Below, one piece after another: positions 1 to 6,158 of a DNA stretch of 64,000 bases. Every line of letters starts with the position of its first letter. The stretch's first letter is position 1. Source of the DNA: a virus; the IMG/VR virus record IMGVR_UViG_3300032883_000188, positions 1 to 64,000 of that record; one strand, 5' to 3'. The position numbers and the translations under genes are program-made. The notes below the pieces were generated by a model that was not told the DNA's origin, made no database searches, and worked only from the letters and a program-made list of their open reading frames with translations.

Positions 1-174
1 AGCTGGCTTCCAATAGAATTTGCAGAATCCATGCGACTATTAAAATTGCAGAATGATGATGGAACATGGAGCGATGGCTGGATGGTGCAGGAAATATACG
101 GGACACACACCAAGGAATTCGTACTGGAACATGAGAGAGACTTTGCAAGGCAAAGAAAGGCAAGCGACATATAA
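1..174 (+). CDS. Hypothetical protein, C-terminal fragment
   Basis: The frame is open from the window edge and ends at TAA 172-174, leaving the last 57 residues (C-terminal end Arg/Lys-rich, ...KASDI). The start lies outside the window. No family is recognised. It reads into promoter 178-206, so it closes the preceding transcription unit. Confidence 0.6.
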   Translation, partial: SWLPIEFAESMRLLKLQNDDGTWSDGWMVQEIYGTHTKEFVLEHERDFARQRKASDI

Positions 175-177
175 AGC

Positions 178-206
178 TTGACAAATACACGAAAGTGTGG
201 TATAAT
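178..206 (+). promoter_or_regulatory. Consensus sigma70 promoter P1
   Basis: TTGACA at 178-183, a 17-bp spacer ending in GTGG, and TATAAT at 201-206. TGG directly before the -10 is an extended -10 (TGn). It should start the transcript for the genes from 236 onward. Confidence 0.9.
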
Positions 207-235
207 AAAAGTAACATTTTATCATAGGAGATATA

Positions 236-637
236 ATGAAATCAAACGTAACATATAGTAAAAGTAGTGGCATTACATCTAATGGCAATTGGATTTCTCT
301 TACCCCACTTCCAGTAACAACCAAGGATATAGATAAGCGTACACTTCTTCCAAAATCCGTTGATGTGCTGGATGACAGAAGCATCACCTTCAAGTGGGAA
401 GACGGGGATGTGATTACTGTTGTATGTGACCCGGAAGATACCTTCTCTCTTGACGTTGGCTATGATATTGCTCTTACTTATAAAATATTTGGTGGCAAGC
501 GTGAATTCAAAGACCGCTGGCTAAAGAAAATTGTCAAGATGGCTAAGTTCCATTATACTGACACTAATGTTAAAGCAGATAGGCTGTTGACTAAAGGAAG
601 ATTGGTCAAGAAGTTAAAAAAGGCTAAGGTAAAATAA
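236..637 (+). CDS. Hypothetical early protein, 133 aa
   Basis: First gene behind promoter 178-206, with AGGAG at 226-230. The middle of the protein is beta-rich and acidic, and the last 20 residues are strongly basic (LVKKLKKAKVK), which could suit nucleic-acid binding. No family is recognised. One base separates it from the next gene, so the two are probably translationally coupled. Confidence 0.7.
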   Translation: MKSNVTYSKSSGITSNGNWISLTPLPVTTKDIDKRTLLPKSVDVLDDRSITFKWEDGDVITVVCDPEDTFSLDVGYDIALTYKIFGGKREFKDRWLKKIVKMAKFHYTDTNVKADRLLTKGRLVKKLKKAKVK

Positions 638-638
638 C

Positions 639-839
639 ATGTCTAAGTTGACGATTGAAGAAGTTGGAAAAGATGTAATCAAGCATACCCTCGGGCACTC
701 GATTGATATGCATATTACTGCCGGAGAGATAGAAGACCCTGAATTGTCTGCGCTCTGGTCTGATGCAGAAACAGCCATGAACGCTATTCAATTATTTTTA
801 GAAGAGAAATTGGGTGTAGATTTCTTTGATGTAATATAA
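639..839 (+). CDS. Hypothetical acidic protein, 66 aa
   Basis: Small acidic protein starting one base after the previous stop. Its predicted helices run through the second half (ALWSDAETAMNAIQLFLEE). No family is recognised; it is called on operon position and coupled start. Confidence 0.6.
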   Translation: MSKLTIEEVGKDVIKHTLGHSIDMHITAGEIEDPELSALWSDAETAMNAIQLFLEEKLGVDFFDVI

Positions 840-863
840 AATTATTTTAAATAGGAGACTGAG

Positions 864-1184
864 ATGGATAACTGGTTTAGATTTCCCAATGGTTTGGAAA
901 TTCGTGGTTCGCATGAAGCCATTGTTTATGCCGCAAGAAAATTGGGTTTTGGTGCTATGTTCGATGGCGAATATTATAATTCTAGCACCAAGGGGCTTAT
1001 CAGGATTGATGAAATGGATACAACCCACTTGCGCAATGCCATTCTAAAAATGCATAAGGATTGGGTCGATGGTCTGCGTGAAATAGTTGACCCGGAGAAG
1101 TTGATTTTTTGCTTGAAAAATGATTGCCAAGACCTTAGTTACAAGGCAATGGTAAGAGAATATAGCACTCGTGACCCTGAGTAA
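864..1184 (+). CDS. Hypothetical protein, 106 aa
   Basis: ATG follows TAGGAGACTGAG, a good Shine-Dalgarno. The protein is a mixed alpha/beta chain with no signal peptide or membrane segment; no family is recognised. It is the last gene before the hairpin at 1194-1226, so the first operon probably ends here. Confidence 0.65.
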   Translation: MDNWFRFPNGLEIRGSHEAIVYAARKLGFGAMFDGEYYNSSTKGLIRIDEMDTTHLRNAILKMHKDWVDGLREIVDPEKLIFCLKNDCQDLSYKAMVREYSTRDPE

Positions 1185-1193
1185 AGCAATTTT

Positions 1194-1226
1194 GCACAAC
1201 CCCTTGACAAACAAGGGGTTTTGTGC
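1194..1226 (+). terminator. Long hairpin overlapping promoter P2
   Basis: GCACAACCCCTTG (1194-1206) pairs with 1212-1226 around a 5-nt loop, with a TT bulge. A short T-run (1219-1222) lies inside the 3' arm. The hairpin contains the -35 box and spacer of the next promoter. It could end the upstream operon, but the lack of a clear terminal U-tract makes termination uncertain. Confidence 0.55.
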
Positions 1227-1232
1227 TATAAT
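1204..1232 (+). promoter_or_regulatory. Consensus sigma70 promoter P2
   Basis: TTGACA 1204-1209, 17-bp spacer, TATAAT 1227-1232, with TGC before the -10 (extended -10). It starts the second early operon (1278 onward) and lies within the inverted repeat 1194-1226. Confidence 0.9.
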
Positions 1233-1277
1233 TAGAACAGATTAAACTTGTCGTTTTATGCGACTAAGGAGAAAACA

Positions 1278-1448
1278 ATGACACACGAAGAGAAAATTAA
1301 CAACATTGTTAGGATATTAAAAAGTTGGGAATCTCAGTTATCTGATGGATACGAGTGGTATTGTCCTCGCAGGGAGGCTGGAGTGGATGAAACTTTGAGA
1401 AAAATTGCAGTCGAGATTTATAACTCAACAGTAGATGATGCTGTATAA
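1278..1448 (+). CDS. Hypothetical protein, 56 aa
   Basis: Start chosen at ATG 1278 because AAGGAG lies 7 bases upstream; an upstream in-frame TTG at 1248 has no ribosome site. The predicted protein is helical and acidic. No family recognised. Confidence 0.65.
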   Translation: MTHEEKINNIVRILKSWESQLSDGYEWYCPRREAGVDETLRKIAVEIYNSTVDDAV

Positions 1449-1462
1449 AATATGCGTTTTAT
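1445..1462 (+). repeat. ATAAAA-N6-TTTTAT palindrome, copy 1
   Basis: ATAAAA 1445-1450, loop TATGCG, TTTTAT 1457-1462. It covers the stop of the preceding gene; the Shine-Dalgarno GGAGA of the next gene follows the 3' arm. Confidence 0.75.
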
Positions 1463-1475
1463 TTGGAGATAGATT

Positions 1476-1652
1476 ATGGCGACAGAATATGACAGAATTG
1501 AGCATCTTGAGTATCAAGAGTTTCTTTTAGATAAAAAAATTATAAAGGTAGAGTATGATGCTTATTGGATTACTTTAACTCTTTATTTTGATGATGGGAC
1601 GTGTGCTGAAATTTGTCCCTCATATGCACAAGACATATCTATTCATTTATAA
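1476..1652 (+). CDS. Hypothetical protein, 58 aa
   Basis: Begins MATEYDRIEH, behind TTGGAGATAGATT. A single domain with alternating beta-strand pattern (WITLTLYFDDGTCAEI) is visible. Unrecognised; supported by the ribosome site and tight placement between neighbouring genes. Confidence 0.6.
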   Translation: MATEYDRIEHLEYQEFLLDKKIIKVEYDAYWITLTLYFDDGTCAEICPSYAQDISIHL

Positions 1653-1661
1653 GAGGTTACA

Positions 1662-1868
1662 ATGAATGATAAACAAATAGTTAACGCGATTGCCTTCTTT
1701 ACAGCTACACCCGCTTTTGTTGGGGTAGCACTTGGGAGCATCCTGCTTATTGCTTGGGGGCTTGAATGGTGGAAAGTGTGGATAATTTCAACAATCTTTT
1801 TATTTTCCGGTGCTTGGGCACTGGCTTGTGGACAAACAAGGGATAAAGAACTTAAGGAGTTAAAATGA
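1662..1868 (+). CDS. Small membrane protein, 68 aa
   Basis: Two hydrophobic segments (about residues 10-32 and 38-56) separated by a Trp-rich turn (WGLEWWKVW), then a charged tail. AAGAGG precedes the ATG. Its stop overlaps the next start (ATGA), so the two membrane proteins are coupled. Function unknown. Confidence 0.65.
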   Translation: MNDKQIVNAIAFFTATPAFVGVALGSILLIAWGLEWWKVWIISTIFLFSGAWALACGQTRDKELKELK

Positions 1869-2017
1869 ATACTGTTGTAATCTCAATTTCTTTCGCACTT
1901 GCCGGAGCAAATCTAGCTTGTATGCTTAGTAAACAAGTTTCTTTTCCTGTTCGGGTTTTTAATGGAATTGCTTTTGGACTTTGTTTGGCACTTGGTATTA
2001 CTTCATTAATAAAATAA
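1865..2017 (+). CDS. Small membrane protein, 50 aa
   Basis: Two hydrophobic stretches (residues 4-20 and 33-48) joined by a short basic loop (SKQVSFPVR). Starts in the ATGA overlap with the previous gene. Its size and topology would allow a holin-like or superinfection-exclusion role, but nothing specific is recognised. Confidence 0.6.
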   Translation: MNTVVISISFALAGANLACMLSKQVSFPVRVFNGIAFGLCLALGITSLIK

Positions 2018-2026
2018 ATCTTTTAT
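2009..2026 (+). repeat. ATAAAA-N6-TTTTAT palindrome, copy 2
   Basis: ATAAAA 2009-2014, loop TAAATC, TTTTAT 2021-2026, overlapping the stop of the 1865 gene. Confidence 0.75.
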
Positions 2027-2046
2027 GCGAGGCTAATAGGTAAAAA

Positions 2047-2232
2047 ATGACCGAATTCTTAACAGTTTTTTGCGCCAAGATGTTTATATTCTGGTTCAAC
2101 CTGTTAGGCAGACTTGACCCGGACTTGGCGTTCGGTTTGCTTAATTCCATGAATGAGACTGTTGTGTGGATGAGAGAAAAAGATAAAATACAGGAAAACT
2201 ATTTGAATGCTGTGAAAGGAAAAGCAAAATGA
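2047..2232 (+). CDS. Hypothetical protein, 61 aa, one hydrophobic helix
   Basis: Hydrophobic N-terminal half (residues 4-20, Phe/Trp-rich) followed by a charged helix. The stop overlaps the next start (ATGA). A membrane-anchored small protein is likely; no family recognised. Confidence 0.6.
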   Translation: MTEFLTVFCAKMFIFWFNLLGRLDPDLAFGLLNSMNETVVWMREKDKIQENYLNAVKGKAK

Positions 2233-2447
2233 CATTTAGAGATGTGTTTGAAGTACTTAGAGAAATGCTTGGAACAATTATCTTCTTTCTAATTTACCCA
2301 TTCCTGCTCATTTACGATAATATTGCTGATGATATCCGTTTTAGAAAAGAGCAAAAGGAATGGCTGGCTAATTCCTTTCTGTTTGATGGATGTCGTTATA
2401 GCAAGGATACCTTTAAAGTAGTCGATGAAAAGATTGAATTCAAATAA
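2229..2447 (+). CDS. Small membrane protein, 72 aa
   Basis: A hydrophobic helix at residues 14-30 (TIIFFLIYPFLLIYD) is followed by a charged cytoplasmic-type tail. Coupled by ATGA overlap to the gene before it. Function unknown. Confidence 0.6.
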   Translation: MTFRDVFEVLREMLGTIIFFLIYPFLLIYDNIADDIRFRKEQKEWLANSFLFDGCRYSKDTFKVVDEKIEFK

Positions 2448-2470
2448 AATACATAATTTAAGAGGTTAAT

Positions 2471-2749
2471 GTGAGAACAATTTGGAAATATCATCTCGAA
2501 GTAGAAGATAAGCAAACAATAGAAGTTCCATGGGGAGCAGTACCTATATCTCTCCAAACACAGTTTGAAATACCCTGCGTATGGGTAGATGTTCCGTATT
2601 CAGATACAGAGTTAAAAAGCAATATTACTTTCCTAACTTTTGGAACAGGTCACCCAATAGAAGGAAATATGGATTATTATACTTTTCTTGGCACATATCA
2701 ACTTACAGGCGGAAGCTTGATTTTTCATGTTTTTTATAACATAAGGTGA
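2471..2749 (+). CDS. Conserved phage protein, DUF7352-like
   Basis: GTG start behind AAGAGG. The pattern WKYxLEVxDKQTIEVPxGA ... PCVWV ... FGTGHPI ... TYQLTGGSLIFHVF matches a small beta-rich protein common in phage early regions that I know as DUF7352. No biochemical role is known for that family. Confidence 0.65.
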   Translation: MRTIWKYHLEVEDKQTIEVPWGAVPISLQTQFEIPCVWVDVPYSDTELKSNITFLTFGTGHPIEGNMDYYTFLGTYQLTGGSLIFHVFYNIR

Positions 2750-2753
2750 GATA

Positions 2754-3038
2754 ATGAGTGAATACATGGTTGGTACGGCATATGCTCTTAAAGTAAACAT
2801 GCTTGGTAATCTGGCTGGCACGATTGGTTATGTATTTAACCAGTACGAAGATTATGATGATAAAACCAAGTTAGGAGTTCAAATAATATTTCCAAACGGG
2901 GAATATGATGGCTTCTCTGCAAAAGAACAGGAGAGATTTTTAGAGGTTGTTGGTTACAAATGGGAATACTGTACCTACCAGTTCACAAATGTTATACAGG
3001 TGGGTATCGATTTTGCCAAAGGATATTGGAAATGGTAG
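2754..3038 (+). CDS. Hypothetical protein, 94 aa
   Basis: Beta-rich acidic protein; begins five bases after the previous stop with GGTGAGATA as ribosome site. Its stop overlaps the start of the zinc-ribbon gene (ATGGTAG). No family recognised. Confidence 0.6.
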   Translation: MSEYMVGTAYALKVNMLGNLAGTIGYVFNQYEDYDDKTKLGVQIIFPNGEYDGFSAKEQERFLEVVGYKWEYCTYQFTNVIQVGIDFAKGYWKW

Positions 3039-3196
3039 ATAACATCATTGCCACATATGCAATATGTCCTGATTGTGGCGAGCATACCCAACTCTGTGAT
3101 GAAGAAATGAGAGATGGTTATGTAAAGTGCTCCGGCTGTGAGCGCATACTTTTTCTTGGTGACCCGCTTGTGAAAATTTATGAGGAATTGGAGTAA
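3032..3196 (+). CDS. Zinc-ribbon protein, 54 aa
   Basis: Two CxxC knuckles (CPDC and CSGC) about 20 residues apart form a likely zinc ribbon. ATG 3032 is preferred over an upstream in-frame start because it overlaps the preceding stop, the usual coupling here. Likely a small nucleic-acid or protein-binding domain. Confidence 0.6.
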   Translation: MVDNIIATYAICPDCGEHTQLCDEEMRDGYVKCSGCERILFLGDPLVKIYEELE

Positions 3197-3202
3197 TAAG
3201 AA

Positions 3203-3586
3203 ATGGGAAATAAATATTATACCAATGTAAATTCTACGGCATCAAACTTATATGGTTTTGATAGCGCTACAACGGGAACGTATAGTTGGGAAAATACTAC
3301 CATAACTTATCCACAAAAACCATCCATTATATATCAAAACGATGATAGTGAATCGAAAGCTCTTAAAGAAAAGGTAAACCAGCTTGAGGCGTTATTCTTC
3401 CGCAAAGTGGTTTCCAAATGTCCTGCCTGTGGGCAGTGGGGCGCGGCACTGTGCGAGTGCAAGCACTGCGGACATCCTATTGACATGGGTGAAGCCCCCA
3501 AGGGCGTAGAAGCCCCGCCAGCACGACAGGATATTGCTGGACGAACATTTGTGGCAAATCCAATAACAGGAGTTAAATATGGCTGA
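3203..3586 (+). CDS. Protein with C-terminal zinc ribbon, 127 aa
   Basis: Low-complexity Ser/Thr/Tyr-rich N-terminus, a short coiled coil (about residues 48-70), then CPAC ... CxCxxC ligands of a zinc ribbon, and a Pro/Ala-rich tail. The end overlaps the next gene by eight bases. Function not recognised. Confidence 0.6.
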   Translation: MGNKYYTNVNSTASNLYGFDSATTGTYSWENTTITYPQKPSIIYQNDDSESKALKEKVNQLEALFFRKVVSKCPACGQWGAALCECKHCGHPIDMGEAPKGVEAPPARQDIAGRTFVANPITGVKYG

Positions 3587-3779
3587 GTTATCTGAACAAA
3601 CCAAGAAAATTCAAGAACGCATTGAAGAGATGAAGGGCGAAGAAGAACCTCGTATAAAGAGGGAATACTGCCCGATAATGAGTCGGCGCACAGGGGATGA
3701 TTATGTTGCATGTTTAAGAGACAAATGTGCAATGTGGAGTAATTATTATAGCATGTGCGGGCTTATACGTCCAGTTTAA
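3579..3779 (+). CDS. Small cysteine-containing protein, 66 aa
   Basis: Charged helical N-terminus followed by a Cys cluster (YCPIM ... ACLRDKCAMW ... SMCG), possibly a metal-binding knuckle. AGGAG lies at 3569-3573 within the preceding gene. Small Cys-rich proteins of this type are common in phage early operons; no function is assigned. Confidence 0.55.
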   Translation: MAELSEQTKKIQERIEEMKGEEEPRIKREYCPIMSRRTGDDYVACLRDKCAMWSNYYSMCGLIRPV

Positions 3780-3792
3780 AAAGGTGATTTTA
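3777..3792 (+). repeat. TAAAA-N6-TTTTA palindrome, copy 3
   Basis: TAAAA 3777-3781, loop AGGTGA, TTTTA 3788-3792. The loop holds the Shine-Dalgarno and the 3' arm runs into the ATG at 3792. Confidence 0.7.
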
Positions 3793-3950
3793 TGTTATAT
3801 TCCGTGATTGCCCTTATCAGTTTTTTTATATTTGGTTTTATATTTGGTTTTTTTCTTGCTTGTAAGGCAGTGAGCGAATTAGCCAAAGAAAACAGATGCT
3901 ATATAAAAGATAAGAAAGGCGTTTGGTATCCTAAAAATCCAACTCAATAA
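3792..3950 (+). CDS. Single-pass membrane protein, 52 aa
   Basis: Hydrophobic helix at residues 2-24 (Phe/Gly rich) and a basic tail, giving an N-anchored topology. Its ribosome site lies in the loop of the palindrome just upstream. Unknown function. Confidence 0.6.
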   Translation: MLYSVIALISFFIFGFIFGFFLACKAVSELAKENRCYIKDKKGVWYPKNPTQ

Positions 3951-3964
3951 AAGGGTAATTTTAT
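3947..3964 (+). repeat. ATAAAA-N6-TTTTAT palindrome, copy 4
   Basis: ATAAAA 3947-3952, loop GGGTAA, TTTTAT 3959-3964; contains the stop of the upstream gene and the first bases of the ATG at 3963. Confidence 0.75.
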
Positions 3965-4181
3965 GACATATAAAGAATATAAAAAACCAAGAAAAACGGT
4001 AATAAACAAAAGAGATTCCAAGGCAGGAGAATATCATGTATATACCGTTACCTGTCCTTTTTGTAATACCAGAATGCAAGGGGATTTTCATGGAACACTA
4101 ATGTTCCAATGTTGGACTTGTAAAAACTCGATAGACCTTCGTGGAAAAGACGGTAAACCTGTTTATAAAAAAGAAGATTAA
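3963..4181 (+). CDS. Zinc-ribbon protein, 72 aa
   Basis: CPFC and CWTC knuckles (about residues 31-34 and 50-53) form a zinc ribbon between basic N- and C-terminal tails. Possibly nucleic-acid binding. ATG sits on the 3' arm of the palindrome. Confidence 0.6.
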   Translation: MTYKEYKKPRKTVINKRDSKAGEYHVYTVTCPFCNTRMQGDFHGTLMFQCWTCKNSIDLRGKDGKPVYKKED

Positions 4182-4194
4182 AAGGAATATTTTA
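4179..4194 (+). repeat. TAAAA-N6-TTTTA palindrome, copy 5
   Basis: TAAAA 4179-4183, loop GGAATA carrying the ribosome site, TTTTA 4190-4194; ATG follows at 4196. Confidence 0.75.
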
Positions 4195-4195
4195 T

Positions 4196-4480
4196 ATGGA
4201 TGAAAAATTTACGATTCAATGTGATGGCAATAATATTATTATTAAATTACCAATTGACCTTTTGGTTTTTACCCAAGAACATAGAAATGAACCACCATAT
4301 ATCATAACCAATAAAGAAGAAATGGTTGAACATTTTAAAAAATATTTTCTTGAGTTCTATCAAACAAGAATGACTGACGAAGATGCATCTGATTTTGAGT
4401 ATGCAATTGATAGTTATTTTGATTTTGCATATGAAAACGGTGAAACTTGGATTGAAGAAGAAGAGATAAACGCTGAATAA
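4196..4480 (+). CDS. Hypothetical acidic protein, 94 aa
   Basis: Starts MDEKF, as does the next gene, and shares with it the upstream palindrome, suggesting a duplicated leader. Strongly acidic C-terminal half (DEDASDFEYAID, EEEEI). Small acidic phage proteins are sometimes DNA mimics; nothing specific supports that here. Confidence 0.6.
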   Translation: MDEKFTIQCDGNNIIIKLPIDLLVFTQEHRNEPPYIITNKEEMVEHFKKYFLEFYQTRMTDEDASDFEYAIDSYFDFAYENGETWIEEEEINAE

Positions 4481-4494
4481 AAAGGATATTTTAT
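4477..4494 (+). repeat. ATAAAA-N6-TTTTAT palindrome, copy 6
   Basis: ATAAAA 4477-4482, loop AGGATA (Shine-Dalgarno), TTTTAT 4489-4494, directly before ATG 4495. Confidence 0.75.
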
Positions 4495-4707
4495 ATGGAT
4501 GAAAAATTTAAACGCGTAAATTTAGACAAAGTTCTTCGCGCAGATGCCGATGGTATGCCAGTATTCAGAAATTGCTTTGAACATGAAATACTCATGAATT
4601 TTTATGATGATGACGGCGCATATGAATTTGAAGATTGGTGGAATCTGGAAGGAAGCGCGTTATTTTATAAATATTTGGAAAATGCGAATCACTGGCTTGT
4701 TGGATAA
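4495..4707 (+). CDS. Hypothetical acidic protein, 70 aa
   Basis: MDEKF start and 5' leader resemble those of the 4196 gene, but the bodies differ. Acidic/aromatic centre (FYDDDGAYEFEDWW). Called on its ribosome site and tiling with neighbours; no family recognised. Confidence 0.6.
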   Translation: MDEKFKRVNLDKVLRADADGMPVFRNCFEHEILMNFYDDDGAYEFEDWWNLEGSALFYKYLENANHWLVG

Positions 4708-4726
4708 AAAAACAAGGAGAAATAAA

Positions 4727-4951
4727 ATGGATTACGATTTAAATGTACGCTTTACATATCACAAACCTTTTGGAAATCAGCCTGCCCGATATGAAGAAAT
4801 TCGTGCAAGAGCATTAGATTTCGCTGATTATCTTATAAAGCATTGCCCCGATAGCAGGGAATTTTCTTTGGCTCTTACTAAATTAGAAGAGGTTGTCTTT
4901 TGGGCAAATGCGGAAATTGCTAGACACGAAGAAAATACAAGCGAGGAATAA
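4727..4951 (+). CDS. acb2: Acb2/Tad1-type cyclic nucleotide sponge (anti-CBASS/anti-Thoeris)
   Basis: The 74-residue protein matches the Acb2 family pattern: FTYHKPFGNQPARYEEIR, then CPDSREFSLALTKLEE and WANAEIARHE. It is a compact helical hairpin. Known Acb2 proteins form hexamers that bind the cyclic di- and trinucleotides made by CBASS (and some Thoeris signals), blocking effector activation. ATG 4727 is chosen because AAGGAG lies 9 bases upstream; an upstream in-frame ATG at 4604 lies within the previous gene. An early position fits an anti-defence role. The ligand range of this copy is inferred. Confidence 0.85.
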   Translation: MDYDLNVRFTYHKPFGNQPARYEEIRARALDFADYLIKHCPDSREFSLALTKLEEVVFWANAEIARHEENTSEE

Positions 4952-4964
4952 AAGGATGCTTTAT
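4947..4964 (+). repeat. Palindrome, copy 7 (5-bp arms)
   Basis: ATAAA 4948-4952 pairs with TTTAT 4960-4964 around a 7-nt loop AGGATGC holding the ribosome site for the ATG at 4963. It is a slightly shortened version of the other copies. Confidence 0.65.
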
Positions 4965-5196
4965 GGATGAAAAAGCACTAAGACAATTTGATTATCATCT
5001 TGCGGTTATCGGTTGGCATACGATGGCGATGAAGGCTCACACCAAGGAAATGCCAGAGAAAAGAATTTATATGCATTCTCTTCCTATAAACGTATTTTCA
5101 TCTAAGCTAATAAACCAATATACAAGTTCTTTGGAGAAAGAATTGAATGCTTTTCTCGATGGCAAGCCTTCTCCCTTTGAACCACAAAAGAAATAA
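4963..5196 (+). CDS. Hypothetical protein, 77 aa
   Basis: Again begins MDEK. Helical N-terminus (LRQFDYHLAVIGWHTMAMKAH) and a Pro-rich tail (PSPFEPQKK). Follows the sponge gene by 11 bases. No family recognised; an anti-defence role is only a guess from position. Confidence 0.6.
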   Translation: MDEKALRQFDYHLAVIGWHTMAMKAHTKEMPEKRIYMHSLPINVFSSKLINQYTSSLEKELNAFLDGKPSPFEPQKK

Positions 5197-5197
5197 G

Positions 5198-5359
5198 ATG
5201 AAGAATATGAAAAAAATAAAATGTCCTGATTGCAATAGAGGAAATTTAAGGGCAACACGTAGCATTGGAGGAGTGAAACTAATGTATTGCGGGGTATGCC
5301 ATCTTCTAAAATGGTTTCACCCTTTTGAACTAAAAGAATTAAAACAAATTGTTAAATAA
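5198..5359 (+). CDS. Zinc-ribbon protein, 53 aa
   Basis: CPDC and CGVC pairs about 20 residues apart form a zinc ribbon on a basic background. ATG 5198 follows the previous stop by one base; an alternative ATG at 5207 would remove three residues. Confidence 0.6.
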   Translation: MKNMKKIKCPDCNRGNLRATRSIGGVKLMYCGVCHLLKWFHPFELKELKQIVK

Positions 5360-5373
5360 AAGAGGCATTTTAT
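5356..5373 (+). repeat. ATAAAA-N6-TTTTAT palindrome, copy 8
   Basis: ATAAAA 5356-5361, loop GAGGCA (ribosome site), TTTTAT 5368-5373, overlapping ATG 5372. Confidence 0.75.
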
Positions 5374-5578
5374 GACAAATAAGGCAAAATATATTTTAGT
5401 AAACGGGGATTATGTAATGGGAATTGTCTATGAAAGTGATACATATGGAAGAACTCTTGTTTTGGAAAGACACTTAAATCCAAATTATCCATTACAAATT
5501 CATGAAATACATGGAAACCCGGTTATAGTAAAAGATGTTGATTTAATGGAATTTATTCATAGTCTACTTCCAAAATAA
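5372..5578 (+). CDS. Hypothetical protein, 68 aa
   Basis: Short beta-rich chain (YILVNGDYVMGIVYE ... RTLVLERHL) with an acidic helix at the end. Unrecognised; start fixed by the palindrome-embedded ribosome site. Confidence 0.6.
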   Translation: MTNKAKYILVNGDYVMGIVYESDTYGRTLVLERHLNPNYPLQIHEIHGNPVIVKDVDLMEFIHSLLPK

Positions 5579-5591
5579 AATTCTTGTTTTA
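5576..5591 (+). repeat. TAAAA-N6-TTTTA palindrome, copy 9
   Basis: TAAAA 5576-5580, loop TTCTTG, TTTTA 5587-5591. Here the ribosome site (GAGG, 5593-5596) lies just after the hairpin. Confidence 0.65.
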
Positions 5592-5601
5592 CGAGGCACA
5601 A

Positions 5602-5919
5602 ATGACATACACTAAAAAGATGCATGATGCGGCAAGGCGTGAAACGATAGGAAAACATAATATTGTAACCGACTTGCTGGACGAAATTGAACGTTTACAA
5701 AACAAAAAACACGGGTATGTGCACCAAACCGATGACGGCGATTGGTATCTTGTGCCAGAAGATGAAACTGAATTATTTTTAACCTGTATTGATAGATTTC
5801 AAAGTGGTTGGAGCGCCGATGAGTTAAGAGATTGGCTTAACCTTTTTGATACAAAATTCAAAAAGTATCGTCTTTCTGGCGGTGTTGAATCTTTGAGCAT
5901 TCCAATGGAGCTAGAATGA
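5602..5919 (+). CDS. Hypothetical protein, 105 aa
   Basis: ATG 5602 is preferred to the upstream TTG at 5584 because GAGG lies 5 bases before it. Helical N-terminal part (DLLDEIERLQNKK), then a Trp-rich region. The stop overlaps the next ATG. No family recognised. Confidence 0.6.
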   Translation: MTYTKKMHDAARRETIGKHNIVTDLLDEIERLQNKKHGYVHQTDDGDWYLVPEDETELFLTCIDRFQSGWSADELRDWLNLFDTKFKKYRLSGGVESLSIPMELE

Positions 5920-6158
5920 GTTGGGTCAGACCTGAAATGATTAAAGCATGGGAAGCGGAGTGGAAAGATATGCCCGAGTACATACAAGAAGACCTTGAAC
6001 CTGTAAAGGACATCATGGTGCACTTCGAAACAATTGAAGACATGGAAGCCTTTGCCGAGTTGGTGGGACAGGAAATCACGCTTAAGACAAAGGGTATATG
6101 GTATCCAGCCCACGAACGAAGAAGCAGAATAAACAAGGTATACATAGATGAATCCTAA
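5916..6158 (+). CDS. Conserved phage protein, 80 aa, upstream of glycosyltransferase
   Basis: A compact alpha/beta protein whose core reads IMVHFETIEDMEAFAELVGQ followed by TKGIWYP. I recall similar proteins next to phage DNA-modification genes, but their function is unknown. It overlaps the glycosyltransferase gene by 11 bases, so a joint role is likely. Confidence 0.65.
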   Translation: MSWVRPEMIKAWEAEWKDMPEYIQEDLEPVKDIMVHFETIEDMEAFAELVGQEITLKTKGIWYPAHERRSRINKVYIDES

